Assembly: GCF_000400485.1 (NCBI RefSeq)
Contig: NZ_ASHR01000024.1
Location: 1-64,000, forward strand
From: Agrococcus pavilionensis RW1
GTDB taxonomy: Bacteria; Actinomycetota; Actinomycetes; Actinomycetales; Microbacteriaceae
Length of the DNA stretch: 64,000 nucleotides
Direction: 5' to 3'
Numbering within the stretch: the stretch's first letter is position 1; every line of letters starts with the position of its first letter. Under the pieces are notes generated by a model. It saw only the letters and a list, made by a program, of their open reading frames with translations, searched no databases and was not told the origin of the DNA. The translations under genes were made by a program, and so were the position numbers. This document shows positions 24,554 to 33,469 of this stretch, one piece after another.

Positions 24554-26173
24554 ATGTCGACCACCGAGCAGGCCGCGGAGGCGATCCGCGCCGCCCGCGC
24601 CGTGCTCGACGATCTCGCCTCGATCTCGCGCGTCTCGCGCCAGGAGCTGGTCGACCTGCTGCACCAGACGGCCGAGCTGGCGCGCATCGTTGATGCCCAG
24701 CGCGTGCGGCTCGCCGGCGAGATCGAGCAGCGCTCGAAGGGTCCGGAGGAGTCGTCGATCTGCGCTCTGATGGGCAAGCGCAGCCCGAAGGAGACCGTCG
24801 CCTCGGCGTTCGGCATCCGTGCCGGTCAGGCGGCTGAGCTGCTCTCGATGGCCAGGGCGACGAGTCGATCGGTCGGCATCAGCGGCGGCAGCGTCGAGGC
24901 GCCCTTTCCGCTCGTGGCCGCGGCGCTCGACGAGGGCGCGATCTCGCTCGCCCAGGTCCGCACCATCGTCTCCGAGCTCGCACCGGCAGCCCCGAGGGCA
25001 GATCTCGAGCGGCTCGCCTGGGCTGAGCGCGAGCTCGTTGAGGCGGCGACCGACGTCGCAGCGCCGCTCGTGCCAGAGCTGCTCGCTGTCCGCGCGAAGG
25101 CGTTCGTCACCTACCTCGATCCCGATGGCGTGCTGCCGAACGCCGAGCGGCAGTACGCGCAGCGCGACCTGCGCATCTGGCAGCGGCAGAACGGCATGTG
25201 GCACTTCGAGGGCGACGCCCCGGCGGAGCCCGGCTCGCAGCTCAAGGCGATGCTGGATGCGTACACCGCGCCGCGTACGAAGGTGCGGTTCGTCGACGAC
25301 GACGCTCCGCGCGACGATGGAGCGGAGGCCGACCTCGACAACCGCTCGCTCGGCCAGAAGCGCCACGACGCGCTGATGGCGGTCGTTGCGGCGCACGTGG
25401 CGTCCGGCGACGCTCCCATCGCGGGCGGCGAGCCACCGCGCATCGTCCTCAACGGCACGATCGAGGCGTTCGACGCGTACATGCAGAACGCGGAGCACCG
25501 CGATCGCACCCTCACGATCGAGCACACCGGCGACCTCGTGCCCATCGAGACCCTCGGCCGGCTGCTGTGCGAGGCAGTCGTGCAGCGCGCGATCGTCGAC
25601 GAGCGCGGCCACGTGCTCGACCTCGGTCGCGAGCAGCGCCTCTTCACCAAGCCGCAGCGCATCGCGCTCGCCATCAAGTACCAGGGCTGCGCGACGCCCG
25701 GCTGCAACGCACCGGTCGCCTGGACCGAGGCGCACCACGTCGTCTGGTGGAGCCGAGGCGGACCGACCGATACCGACAACGGCATCCTGCTGTGCAGCCA
25801 CTGCCATCACGAGGTGCACGCGGGTCGGCTGCTCATCGAGGGCACCCCGGGCGACTGGCGCGTGGTGCCGCAGCTGCGCCCGAGCGATCCCTACGCCCGC
25901 GCGACTCGGAGCGGGGAGCCGCTGCGAGCGCTGACCGTGCCGGCCGCCGCCGCATCCTCGCTCGCGGTGAGGCTGCCCGATCCACCGCGACCCGCCAGGC
26001 GGCACTTCGCTCGGCCGAGCGGTCGCGCGCCCGGGATCGAAGGCCATCTCAGACGACGAGTCGGTGCTCGACCGACGGCTCGACCACCGGCGGCTGCGCG
26101 CGGCGCAGCACGGTGCTGCGGACATGACGGCGCACGCACGGGCGGGCCGTGCGGCGTCAGCTCTCCTTCGTGA
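24554..26173 (+). CDS. DUF222 / HNH endonuclease family protein (13E12-repeat type)
   Basis: The 539-residue protein has the helical DUF222 region (about 1-340) followed by an HNH domain near residues 378-425: CATPGCNAPVAWTEAHHVVWW...TDTDNGILLCSHCHHEVH. This abundant actinobacterial family is suspected to be mobile or selfish, but its target is unknown. The ATG at 24554 follows GAGGAGGCAGCG. The last 45 or so residues are Arg/Pro/Ala-rich, with poorer third-base GC than an overlapping frame, and the stop lies 17 bases inside the convergent transglutaminase gene. This suggests a frameshift or a lost stop near 26040. Confidence 0.85.
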   Translation: MSTTEQAAEAIRAARAVLDDLASISRVSRQELVDLLHQTAELARIVDAQRVRLAGEIEQRSKGPEESSICALMGKRSPKETVASAFGIRAGQAAELLSMARATSRSVGISGGSVEAPFPLVAAALDEGAISLAQVRTIVSELAPAAPRADLERLAWAERELVEAATDVAAPLVPELLAVRAKAFVTYLDPDGVLPNAERQYAQRDLRIWQRQNGMWHFEGDAPAEPGSQLKAMLDAYTAPRTKVRFVDDDAPRDDGAEADLDNRSLGQKRHDALMAVVAAHVASGDAPIAGGEPPRIVLNGTIEAFDAYMQNAEHRDRTLTIEHTGDLVPIETLGRLLCEAVVQRAIVDERGHVLDLGREQRLFTKPQRIALAIKYQGCATPGCNAPVAWTEAHHVVWWSRGGPTDTDNGILLCSHCHHEVHAGRLLIEGTPGDWRVVPQLRPSDPYARATRSGEPLRALTVPAAAASSLAVRLPDPPRPARRHFARPSGRAPGIEGHLRRRVGARPTARPPAAARGAARCCGHDGARTGGPCGVSSPS

Positions 26174-27002
26174 TCTCCACCGAGACGAACAGCTCGCTCT
26201 TGCCCGCTCCGGCGTAGACGCCGCGCAGCGGCGGCACGTCGTTGTAGTCGCGGCCGAGGCCGACCTTCACATGGCGGTCGCCGATGTCGATGAGGTTCGT
26301 CGGGTCCCATGCGTTCCACTCACCGGTGAACCATTCGACCCACGCGTGCGACTCGCCCCGGATCGTCTCGCCGATCACCGGCTCGCGCTTCGGGTGCAGG
26401 TAGCCCGAGACGTAGCGCGCCGGGATCCCGACGGAGCGCAGCGCCCCGATCGTGATGTGCGCGATGTCCTGGCACACGCCCTTGCGGTTCTCCCATGCCT
26501 CGGAGGCCAGCGTGTGCACGTGCGTGACGCCCGACATGTACTCGATCTGCTCGCCGACCATCCGGGCGATCGCCGCCGCCGCGGCGCCCGGCGTCTCGGA
26601 CGCATCCGCCATCTCCCGCGCCGACGCGACGAGGTCGGCCGACGGGCGCGTGCGCCGCGTCTGCCCGAGCTGCTCGACGTACTGCGTCGCTCGCGCCGCG
26701 ACCTTCTCGAGCTGCTCCCACGAGAGCTCGTGCCCGCCGGTGAGCCGCGGCCGCACCTCGACGAGGCTCGTCGCCGTCAGCTGCAGCTCCGTGTGCGGCG
26801 CGAGCACGTCGAACGAGACCACCTTCGTGCCCCAGTAGTCGTCGTAGGTGTTGACCGAGGTGCTCGGCCGCACGTCGAGGTTCGAGTAGATGACGAACTG
26901 GCCGTCGCTCGTCGACGGCAGCATGCGCGACTCGTTGTAGGAGGCGACGACGGGCCGCTCGTAGCGGTAGCCGGTGGTGTGGCGGATGCGGAGCCGGCTC
27001 AC
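26157..27002 (-). CDS. Transglutaminase-like protein (alpha-E/ATP-grasp system)
   Basis: The 281-residue protein has an N-terminal beta-sandwich (LRIRHTTGYRYERPVVASYNESRMLP) and a transglutaminase-like papain fold. The catalytic Cys is in NRKGVCQDIAH, His in ESHAWVEWF, and Asp in NAWDPTN. Members of this subfamily are thought to act as peptidases or peptide transferases on a product of the neighbouring ATP-grasp protein. The GTG start overlaps the alpha-E gene stop (GTGA), so the three genes form one operon. Confidence 0.9.
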   Translation of the reverse strand: MSRLRIRHTTGYRYERPVVASYNESRMLPSTSDGQFVIYSNLDVRPSTSVNTYDDYWGTKVVSFDVLAPHTELQLTATSLVEVRPRLTGGHELSWEQLEKVAARATQYVEQLGQTRRTRPSADLVASAREMADASETPGAAAAAIARMVGEQIEYMSGVTHVHTLASEAWENRKGVCQDIAHITIGALRSVGIPARYVSGYLHPKREPVIGETIRGESHAWVEWFTGEWNAWDPTNLIDIGDRHVKVGLGRDYNDVPPLRGVYAGAGKSELFVSVEITKES

Positions 27003-27931
27003 GAGGCCTCCCTCGTCCAGGCGGGCATGTTGTGGGTCGGGAAGTAGCGCTCGCGCACCGCGTGCGACACGGCCGTCGTGGTCGACTGCACCTTGTCCAT
27101 CACCGTCGGCAGGCGCTCGATGATCTCCTGGATCGGCGTGAACTCGAGCTCCGCGCGGATCTGCCCGAGCATCCGCTGAGCCGGGTCGACGTAGCCGACG
27201 CGGTCGTGCCTCGGCTCGATGTCGTGCAGGCAGTCCTCCGCTCCCCGGATCGAGAACAGGATCGAGCGCGGGAAGAGGCGATCGAGCAGCAGGAACTCCG
27301 CCGCGTTCGTCGACGAGGGCACGCCGCGGTAGGTGCGCAAGTACGCCTCGTAGGCGCCGACCGAGCGGAGGATCGTCGTCCACGACGGACCCGACGCCTC
27401 GGTGAGCGCGCGCGTGGCCAGCAGTCGCGCGACCATGTCGGCCCGCTCGATGAAGCGGCCGAGGTTGAGGAAGCTCCACGCATCGTCGCGGCTCGCGGTC
27501 GAGTCGGCCATCCCGCCCGCGAGCGCCGCGCGCTCGCGCACCCAGCCGAACATGACGTGCACCTGCTCCGGGCTCACGCGCCGCGGCATGTTCGCGTAGG
27601 TGGCGTTGAGCACTTCCCACAGCTCGGTCGAGATGATCTCGCGCGCGCGGCGGGCGTTCTCGCGCGCCGCGTTGACGGAGTAGGCGATCGACGCCGGCTG
27701 CGAGCGGTCGGTCGCGAGCGTGTTGACGACGTCGACGCGCGTGAGCTTCCGCTCCGGCGGGGCGTCGTGCCCCATGACGCCGAGCAGGGCGCGGCACGCG
27801 GTGTCCTCGTCGACCGCGACGTCCTCGAGCAGCAGCTGGAGGTAGACGTCGAGGATGCGCGCGGTGCCGTCGGCGCGCTCGATGTAGCGGCCGATCCAGA
27901 ACAGGCTCTCGGCGATGCGGGAGAGCATCAT
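26999..27931 (-). CDS. Alpha-E domain protein
   Basis: The 310-residue all-helical protein starts MMLSRIAESLFWIGRYIERAD, the alpha-E (DUF403) signature, and repeats the motif at FLNLGRFIERADMVARLL. It is the invariable middle partner of the circularly permuted ATP-grasp and the transglutaminase, and is presumed to help make or modify a small peptide. Both ends overlap neighbours by four bases. Confidence 0.92.
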   Translation of the reverse strand: MMLSRIAESLFWIGRYIERADGTARILDVYLQLLLEDVAVDEDTACRALLGVMGHDAPPERKLTRVDVVNTLATDRSQPASIAYSVNAARENARRAREIISTELWEVLNATYANMPRRVSPEQVHVMFGWVRERAALAGGMADSTASRDDAWSFLNLGRFIERADMVARLLATRALTEASGPSWTTILRSVGAYEAYLRTYRGVPSSTNAAEFLLLDRLFPRSILFSIRGAEDCLHDIEPRHDRVGYVDPAQRMLGQIRAELEFTPIQEIIERLPTVMDKVQSTTTAVSHAVRERYFPTHNMPAWTREAS

Positions 27932-29658
27932 CGGGCGTCACCTCCGTCGGCGGGGCGTCTCGATACGCCGGCTTCGCCGGCTGCTCGACGAGCGGGTGGC
28001 TGCGAGCGCGCGGATTGCTGCTGCTGCTCCGCCTGCGTCGACTTCGAGGTCGGCGCATCCTGCGGCGACTGGTCCTGCGGATGCTCCCCGAGCGCCGCCG
28101 CGGCCGCCGCGGCGGCCGTCACGATCGGGATGGGCCGCGTCATCGGCTCGCCCGAGGCGCCGAACTCGGCGTCGTGGTCGATGAGCGGCAGCTGCTCGCG
28201 CGGCCCCGCGAGCACCCACGTGTCCTTCGAGCCCCCGCCTTGCGAGGAGTTCACGACGAGCTGTCCCTCGGGGAGCGCGACGCGCGTGAGCCCGCCCGGC
28301 AGCACCCACACATCCTTCCCGTCGTTGACGGCGAAGGGGCGCAGGTCGACGTGGCGCGGCCGCATGCCGTCGTCGACGAGGGTCGGGATGGTCGAGAGCT
28401 GCACGACCGGCTGCGCGATCCAGCCGCGCGGGTCGGCGAGCAGCCGCTGCTTGAGCGCCTCGAGCTCCTCGGGCGACGCGTCGGGGCCGACGACGAGCCC
28501 CTTGCCGCCCGAGCCGTCGACGGGCTTGACGACCAGTTCGTGCAGGCGGTCGATGACCTCCTCGAGCGCGCCCGGATCCTCGAGCCGCCACGTGTCGACG
28601 TTCTTGAGGATGGGCTCCTCGGAGAGGTAGTAGCGGATGAGGTCGGGCACGTACGTGTAGACGAGCTTGTCGTCGGCGATGCCGTTGCCGACCGCGTTCG
28701 CGATCGTGACGTTGCCGAGCCGCGCGGCGAGCATGAGGCCGGGGCTGCCGAGCATCGAATCGGCGCGGAACTGCAGCGGGTCGAGGAAGTCGTCGTCGAC
28801 GCGGCGGTAGATGACGTCGACGCGCGCGGGCCCCTCGGTCGTGCGCATGTAGACGCGGCCGCCGGAGGTGAACAGGTCGCGGCCCTCGACGAGCTCGACC
28901 CCCATGAGGCGCGCGAGCAGCGTGTGCTCGAAGTAGGCGGAGTTGTAGACGCCGGGCGTCAGCACGACGACGCGCGGGTCGTCGACGCCGGCGGGGGCAG
29001 CGGCGCGCAGCGCGTGCAGCAGCTTGTCGCAGTAGTCGCCGACCGGCCGCACGCGCATCGACGAGAACATCTCGGGCAGCGTCTGCGCGATCACGCGCCG
29101 GTTCGAGATGACGTAGCTGACGCCCGAGGGCACGCGCACGTTGTCCTCGAGCACGCGCCACTCGCCGTGCTCGTCGCGGATGAGGTCGATGCCCGAGACG
29201 TGGATGCGCACCCCGTTCGCGCCGACGACGCCGGCGGCCTGGCGGTGGAAGTGGGTGGATGTGCTGATGAGCTTCGCGGGGATGATGCCGTCCTCGACGG
29301 CGCGCTGCGGTCCGTACATGTCGGCGAGGAACGCCTCGAGCGCCCGCACCCGCTGCTGCACGCCCGACTCGACGTGCTTCCAGTCCTCCGCGGTGATGAT
29401 GCGCGGCACGGCGTCGAGCGGGAACGGCCGCTCCTCGCCCGCGAAGTCGAACGTCACGCCCTGCGCGAGGTAGGACGTGGCGAGCGCGTCGGCGCGAGCG
29501 CGGAGGTCGTCCTTCGACATCTCCGAGAGCGCGTCGTAGAGCGGCTTGTACGGGCCGCGGGCGCTGCCCTTGCTCTCGAACATCTCGTCCCACGGCGTGC
29601 CCTGCCGCTTGCGGGGCACGGCGAAGGGCTTGTCGTAGTCGTCGAAGAGGTCGCCCAT
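27928..29658 (-). CDS. Circularly permuted type-2 ATP-grasp protein
   Basis: The 576-residue protein matches the circularly permuted ATP-grasp family to about residue 500 (STHFHRQAAGVVGANGVRIHVSGIDLIRDEHGEWRVLEDN, RYYLSEEPILKNVDTW, KPVDGSGGKGLVVGP). ATP-grasp enzymes ligate carboxylates to amines, so this is the likely peptide-bond-forming member of the operon. The C-terminal 70 or so residues are a low-complexity Ala/Gln/Ser tail, and the last 25 or so include a REP-like repeat that has been translated. The ATG is six bases after TAGGCT. Confidence 0.92.
   Translation of the reverse strand: MGDLFDDYDKPFAVPRKRQGTPWDEMFESKGSARGPYKPLYDALSEMSKDDLRARADALATSYLAQGVTFDFAGEERPFPLDAVPRIITAEDWKHVESGVQQRVRALEAFLADMYGPQRAVEDGIIPAKLISTSTHFHRQAAGVVGANGVRIHVSGIDLIRDEHGEWRVLEDNVRVPSGVSYVISNRRVIAQTLPEMFSSMRVRPVGDYCDKLLHALRAAAPAGVDDPRVVVLTPGVYNSAYFEHTLLARLMGVELVEGRDLFTSGGRVYMRTTEGPARVDVIYRRVDDDFLDPLQFRADSMLGSPGLMLAARLGNVTIANAVGNGIADDKLVYTYVPDLIRYYLSEEPILKNVDTWRLEDPGALEEVIDRLHELVVKPVDGSGGKGLVVGPDASPEELEALKQRLLADPRGWIAQPVVQLSTIPTLVDDGMRPRHVDLRPFAVNDGKDVWVLPGGLTRVALPEGQLVVNSSQGGGSKDTWVLAGPREQLPLIDHDAEFGASGEPMTRPIPIVTAAAAAAAALGEHPQDQSPQDAPTSKSTQAEQQQQSARSQPPARRAAGEAGVSRRPADGGDAR
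27957..27995. repeat. REP-like hairpin repeat, copy C (inside a coding end)
   Basis: GTCTCGATACG, stem GCCGGC/GCCGGC around TTC, then GCTCGACGAGCGGG. It sits within the last codons of the ATP-grasp gene. Confidence 0.75.
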
Positions 29659-29664
29659 GGCGCG

Positions 29665-29670
29665 AGCCTA
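29665..29670 (-). promoter_or_regulatory. -10 box of a probable leaderless transcript
   Basis: TAGGCT on the minus strand, six bases before the ATG at 29658. Confidence 0.5.
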
Positions 29671-29705
29671 CCGACGGCGGCCGGGTCGAGCCTGCGAGGC
29701 GCGAC

Positions 29706-29711
29706 TAGCCT
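29706..29711 (+). promoter_or_regulatory. -10 box of a probable leaderless transcript
   Basis: TAGCCT six bases before the GTG at 29718. Confidence 0.5.
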
Positions 29712-29717
29712 CGAGAG

Positions 29718-30242
29718 GTGCCGACGCCATCCCCCGCCCAGCTCACCCGCGCTGAGTCGCTCATCGCGATCACGCCCGACTTCCCGAAGCCCGGGGTGCT
29801 GTTCCGCGACATCGGCCCGATGCTGCAGGACGCGGATGCGCTGCGGACGGTCACCGAGGCGCTGACCGCGCCGTTCGAGGGCGGCTTCGACCTCGTCGCG
29901 GGCGTCGAGGCGCGCGGCTTCGTGCTCGCGGGCGCCGTCGCCGCGACCGCGGGGACGGGCCTGCTCCCCATCCGGAAGGCCGGCAAGACGCCGCAGCCCA
30001 CGGCATCCGTCGACTACGCGCTCGAGTACGGCGTCGCGACGATCGAGGCTGCGGGCGACCTCACGGGCCGTCGCGTGCTGCTCGTCGACGACGTGCTCGC
30101 GACCGGCGGCACGCTCGTCGCGGCCGCGCGGCTCGTCGAGCAGCTCGGCGGCGAGGTCGCCGGCGTCGCGGTCGTGCTTGAGCTCACGGCGCTCGGCGGC
30201 CGCGAGCGCGTGCCGGACGCGCACGCGGTGTTCGCCGCCTGA
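29718..30242 (+). CDS. apt: Adenine phosphoribosyltransferase
   Basis: The 174-residue protein converts adenine and PRPP to AMP in purine salvage. It has the family N-terminus (TPDFPKPGVLFRDIGPMLQDADAL) and the PRPP-binding loop VLLVDDVLATGGTLVAAARL, with normal length. The GTG start is supported by TAGCCT six bases upstream. It is divergent from the ATP-grasp operon and convergent with the FGGY kinase gene. Confidence 0.95.
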   Translation: MPTPSPAQLTRAESLIAITPDFPKPGVLFRDIGPMLQDADALRTVTEALTAPFEGGFDLVAGVEARGFVLAGAVAATAGTGLLPIRKAGKTPQPTASVDYALEYGVATIEAAGDLTGRRVLLVDDVLATGGTLVAAARLVEQLGGEVAGVAVVLELTALGGRERVPDAHAVFAA

Positions 30243-30260
30243 GCCGACCGGCGGCTCCGC

Positions 30261-31856
30261 TCAGAGCGCCGCGACCGCCGCGGCCTCGACCGCGAGCCCG
30301 GCGCGGTAGCGCTCGAGGTACGCCGCGAAGCCCGCGACGTCGTCGGGGTCGGGCTCGACCGTCGACTGCGCGGCGTCCGCGAAGACGGCCTCGTCGAGGT
30401 ACGCCGAGAGGCTCCGCGCGTCGCCGCCCGCGGCCGCGCGCGCGAACGCGGCGAGGACCGCGATGCCCCATGCGCCGCCCTCCGACGCCGTCTCCCCCAC
30501 CGACACGGGCGCGCGGAGCGCCCCGGCGAGGAAGCGCTGCGCGACGCCCGCCGTGCGGAACATGCCCCCGTGCGCGAACATGCGGTCGAGCCGCACGCCC
30601 TCCTCGTCGAGCACGCGCATGCCGAGCGCGAGCGTGCCGAAGGCGCCGTAGAGGTGCGCGCGCATGAGGTTCGCGAGCGTCAGCCGGCTCTCGGGCGTGC
30701 GCACGACCAGCGGCCGACCCTCGTCGAGGCCCGCGATCGGCTCGCCCGCGACGTGGTTGTAGGCGAGCAGCCCGCCGGCATCGGCCTCCCCCGCGAGCGC
30801 CTCGCGGAAGAGCGCGTCGAAGACGGCGTCGTCGTCGATCGGTGCGCCGGCGGCCTCGGCGAAGCGCGCGAACACGTGCGCCCACGCGGCGAGCTCGCTC
30901 GCGCCGTTGTTGCAGTGCACCATCGCGACGGGGTCTCCCGCGGGCGTCGCGACGAGGTCGAGCTCTGCGTGCACGCGCTCGAGCGGCCGCTCGAGCACGA
31001 CCATCGCGAAGATGCTCGTGCCCGCGCTCACGTTGCCCGTGCGGGGCGCGACCGCGTTCGTCGCGACCATGCCGGTACCGGCGTCGCCCTCCGGTGCGCA
31101 CAGCGGCACACCCGGCTGCAGCGCGCCGCTCGGGTCGAGGAGCAGCGCGCCCTCGGGCGTGAGCTCGCCCGCCGGCTCGCCCGCGCGGAGCACCGTCGGC
31201 AGCAGCTCGGCGACGCTCGCGACCGGGAGCCGGCCGCCGACGAGCTCGTCGTAGCGCGCGACGAGCTCCGGGTCGTAGTCGCCGCCCGTAGCGTCGATGG
31301 GGAACATGCCGGATGCGTCGCCGACGCCGAGCACGGCACGTCCGGTGAGGGCGCGGTGCACGTAGCCCGCGAGGGTCGTGATCGAGCGGACCCGCGGCAC
31401 GTGCGGCTCGTCGTCGAGGATCGCCTGGTGGAGGTGCGCGATCGACCAGCGCAGCGGGATGTTGACGCCGAAGGCCTCGGTGAGCTCGGCCGCGGCGCGG
31501 CCGGTCGACGTGTTGCGCCAGGTGCGGAAGGGCGCGAGCAGCTCGCCCGCCTCGTCGAAGGCGAGGTAGCCGTGCATCATGCCCGAGACGCCGATCGCGC
31601 CGAGCGTGCGCAGCTCGACGCCGTGCCGCGCCAGGACGTCGGCGCGGAGCTCGGCGAACGCCGCCTGCACGCCGGCCCACGCGTCGTCGAGCGCGTAGGT
31701 CCAGGTGCGCTCCTCGAAGCGGTTCTCCCACGCGTGGGAGCCGACCGCGAGCACGCGCGCGGGATCGGCCGCGTCGACGATGCACGCCTTGATGCGCGTC
31801 GAGCCCAGCTCGATGCCGAGCGCCGTGCGGCCCGCCTCGATCGCCTCGGCGCTCAT
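30261..31856 (-). CDS. FGGY-family pentulose kinase (L-ribulokinase-like)
   Basis: The 531-residue protein has the FGGY phosphate-binding motif GIELGSTRIKA near its start. It also has SGMMHGYLAFDEAGELLAPFRTWRNT, the family-specific ALTGRAVLGVGDASGMFPID, and C-terminal ATP-site motifs (NVSAGTSIFAM, AHGGMFRTAGVAQRFLAGAL). Relatives sit beside AraD-type epimerases and are called ribulokinase or xylulokinase-like. Here it overlaps araD by four bases (ATGA), supporting phosphorylation of L-ribulose or L-xylulose to the epimerase substrate. It is last in the leftward nine-gene operon. Confidence 0.85.
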   Translation of the reverse strand: MSAEAIEAGRTALGIELGSTRIKACIVDAADPARVLAVGSHAWENRFEERTWTYALDDAWAGVQAAFAELRADVLARHGVELRTLGAIGVSGMMHGYLAFDEAGELLAPFRTWRNTSTGRAAAELTEAFGVNIPLRWSIAHLHQAILDDEPHVPRVRSITTLAGYVHRALTGRAVLGVGDASGMFPIDATGGDYDPELVARYDELVGGRLPVASVAELLPTVLRAGEPAGELTPEGALLLDPSGALQPGVPLCAPEGDAGTGMVATNAVAPRTGNVSAGTSIFAMVVLERPLERVHAELDLVATPAGDPVAMVHCNNGASELAAWAHVFARFAEAAGAPIDDDAVFDALFREALAGEADAGGLLAYNHVAGEPIAGLDEGRPLVVRTPESRLTLANLMRAHLYGAFGTLALGMRVLDEEGVRLDRMFAHGGMFRTAGVAQRFLAGALRAPVSVGETASEGGAWGIAVLAAFARAAAGGDARSLSAYLDEAVFADAAQSTVEPDPDDVAGFAAYLERYRAGLAVEAAAVAAL

Positions 31857-32575
31857 CGGTCGCCCTGCTGCGTTCCGGGCCGCTGGCCGTAGACGTGCTG
31901 GTACCGCTCGTGCAGCCGGTCGATGTCGGTCGGCGCGATGGGGATGAGGGGCCCTGCCTCGCGCGCGAGGTGGACCGTGCGGGCGACGTCCTCGACCATG
32001 ACCGCCGCCTTCACCGCATCCCTCGCCGTCCTGCCGATCGTGAACGGACCGTGGTTCTGCATGAGCACGGCGCGCGAGCGGTGCTCGCGGAGCGTCTCGA
32101 CGATGCCGCGGCCGATCGAGTCGTCGCCGATGATCGCGAACGGCCCGACGGGGATCGGCCCGCCGAACTCGTCCGCCATCGCGGTGAGCACGCACGGGAT
32201 CTCCTCGCCGCGCGCCGCCCACGCGGTCGCGTAGGTCGAGTGCGTGTGCACGACGCCGCCGACCTCGGGCATGTGCCGGTAGACGTAGGCGTGCGCGGCG
32301 GTGTCGCTCGAGGGGCTCGCCTCGCTCCCGGCGGTGCCGGGCACGACGGCACCGTCGAGGTCGCACACGATCATCCGCTCGGGCGTCAGCTCGTCGTAGT
32401 CGACGCCCGAGGGCTTGATGACGAAGAGGTCGGCGCCCGGCACGCGGCCCGAGACGTTGCCGCCCGTCCACACCACGAGTCCGTAGCGCACGAGCTCGCG
32501 GTGGAGCCGCGCGACGTCCTCGCGCACGGCGTCGACGGCCGCGAGCGTCGTCGCGTCGAGCGCAGTCGCGGCCAT
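31853..32575 (-). CDS. araD: L-ribulose-5-phosphate 4-epimerase
   Basis: The 240-residue zinc enzyme interconverts L-ribulose-5-phosphate and D-xylulose-5-phosphate, linking L-pentoses to the pentose phosphate pathway. It has GGNVSGR and KPSGV phosphate-site motifs, SSDTAAHAYVYRHMPEVGGVVHTHSTYATAW (zinc His pair), and LMQNHGPFTIG. Size and motifs fit AraD better than fuculose aldolases. It starts two bases after the preceding epimerase gene. No L-arabinose isomerase gene is in view. Confidence 0.9.
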   Translation of the reverse strand: MAATALDATTLAAVDAVREDVARLHRELVRYGLVVWTGGNVSGRVPGADLFVIKPSGVDYDELTPERMIVCDLDGAVVPGTAGSEASPSSDTAAHAYVYRHMPEVGGVVHTHSTYATAWAARGEEIPCVLTAMADEFGGPIPVGPFAIIGDDSIGRGIVETLREHRSRAVLMQNHGPFTIGRTARDAVKAAVMVEDVARTVHLAREAGPLIPIAPTDIDRLHERYQHVYGQRPGTQQGDR

Positions 32576-32577
32576 GC

Positions 32578-33447
32578 TCAGTGGAGCGCGATCGTCTCGA
32601 CCGAGCGCAGCTGGTCGCGGATGAAGCGGTTGGCGTGCGCGGCGAGGTCGTCGGAGTCCTCCCACAGGTTGCGCCAGATGCCGAGCGTGTTCGAGAGCGA
32701 CTCCGAGACGACGGCGCTCGAGAACGACTCGAAGACGATCGGGCCGTCGTAGCCGAGCCGCGCGAGGCCGCGGAAGAAGGAGCCGAAGTCGACCGACCCG
32801 GTGCCGAGGTAGCCGCGGTGGCTCTCGCCGATGTGCACGTAGCGCAGCCGCTCGCCCGCGTCGAGGACGGGCTCGAGCATCCCCGACTCCTCGATGTTCA
32901 TGTGGTACGTGTCGAGGTGCAGGTGCACGTTGTCGTGCCCGATCTCCTCGAGGAAGCGCAGGCCGCCGCGCGCGGTGTTCGCGATGTTCGTCTCGTAGCG
33001 GTTGACGATCTCGAGCGAGAGCGTCACCCCTGCCGCGGCCGCGCGGTCGGCGAGGCGGCGGAGCGCCGCGGCGGAGTTCGCGCGGCCCGCCTCGGTCGCC
33101 GGGGTCGTGTACTTCTGCATCGCCGAGTAGATGACGCCGCAGAGGTGCGCTCCGCCCGCCTCGGCGACGACGTCGATCGCCCGCTCGAGGAGGGTCTCGC
33201 CCTCGCGGCTCACCGCGGCGTCCTCGCTCGAGAGGTCGTGCGCGGCGTCGAGCCCGAGGCTCGACGTCATCGCGACGCCGTGGTCGTCGAGCATGCGGCG
33301 CACGAGCGCGCCGTCGATCGCGAACGGATCCATGAGCGGCAGCTCGAGCAGGTCGAACCCCGCCTGCTGGGTGCCGGCGATGGCGGTCTGGAGGCCCGCC
33401 TCGTCGAACGTGCCGGTGAAGACGAGGCCGTGGACGCCGATCTGCAT
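32578..33447 (-). CDS. Ketose 3-epimerase (D-tagatose/D-psicose/L-ribulose 3-epimerase family)
   Basis: The 289-residue TIM-barrel protein has the metal and catalytic motifs of ketose 3-epimerases: LEIVNRYETNIANTA (catalytic Glu), HLDTYHMNIEE (Asp/His), HIGESHRGYLGTG and IVFESFS (second catalytic Glu). It would epimerise a free or phosphorylated ketose at C3, for example L-xylulose to L-ribulose. AAGGAG lies six bases before the ATG. Its place between an aldolase and araD suggests it brings an unusual ketose into the L-ribulose branch. Confidence 0.87.
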   Translation of the reverse strand: MQIGVHGLVFTGTFDEAGLQTAIAGTQQAGFDLLELPLMDPFAIDGALVRRMLDDHGVAMTSSLGLDAAHDLSSEDAAVSREGETLLERAIDVVAEAGGAHLCGVIYSAMQKYTTPATEAGRANSAAALRRLADRAAAAGVTLSLEIVNRYETNIANTARGGLRFLEEIGHDNVHLHLDTYHMNIEESGMLEPVLDAGERLRYVHIGESHRGYLGTGSVDFGSFFRGLARLGYDGPIVFESFSSAVVSESLSNTLGIWRNLWEDSDDLAAHANRFIRDQLRSVETIALH

Positions 33448-33469
33448 GATTGCTCCTTCGCTGGGTGGT

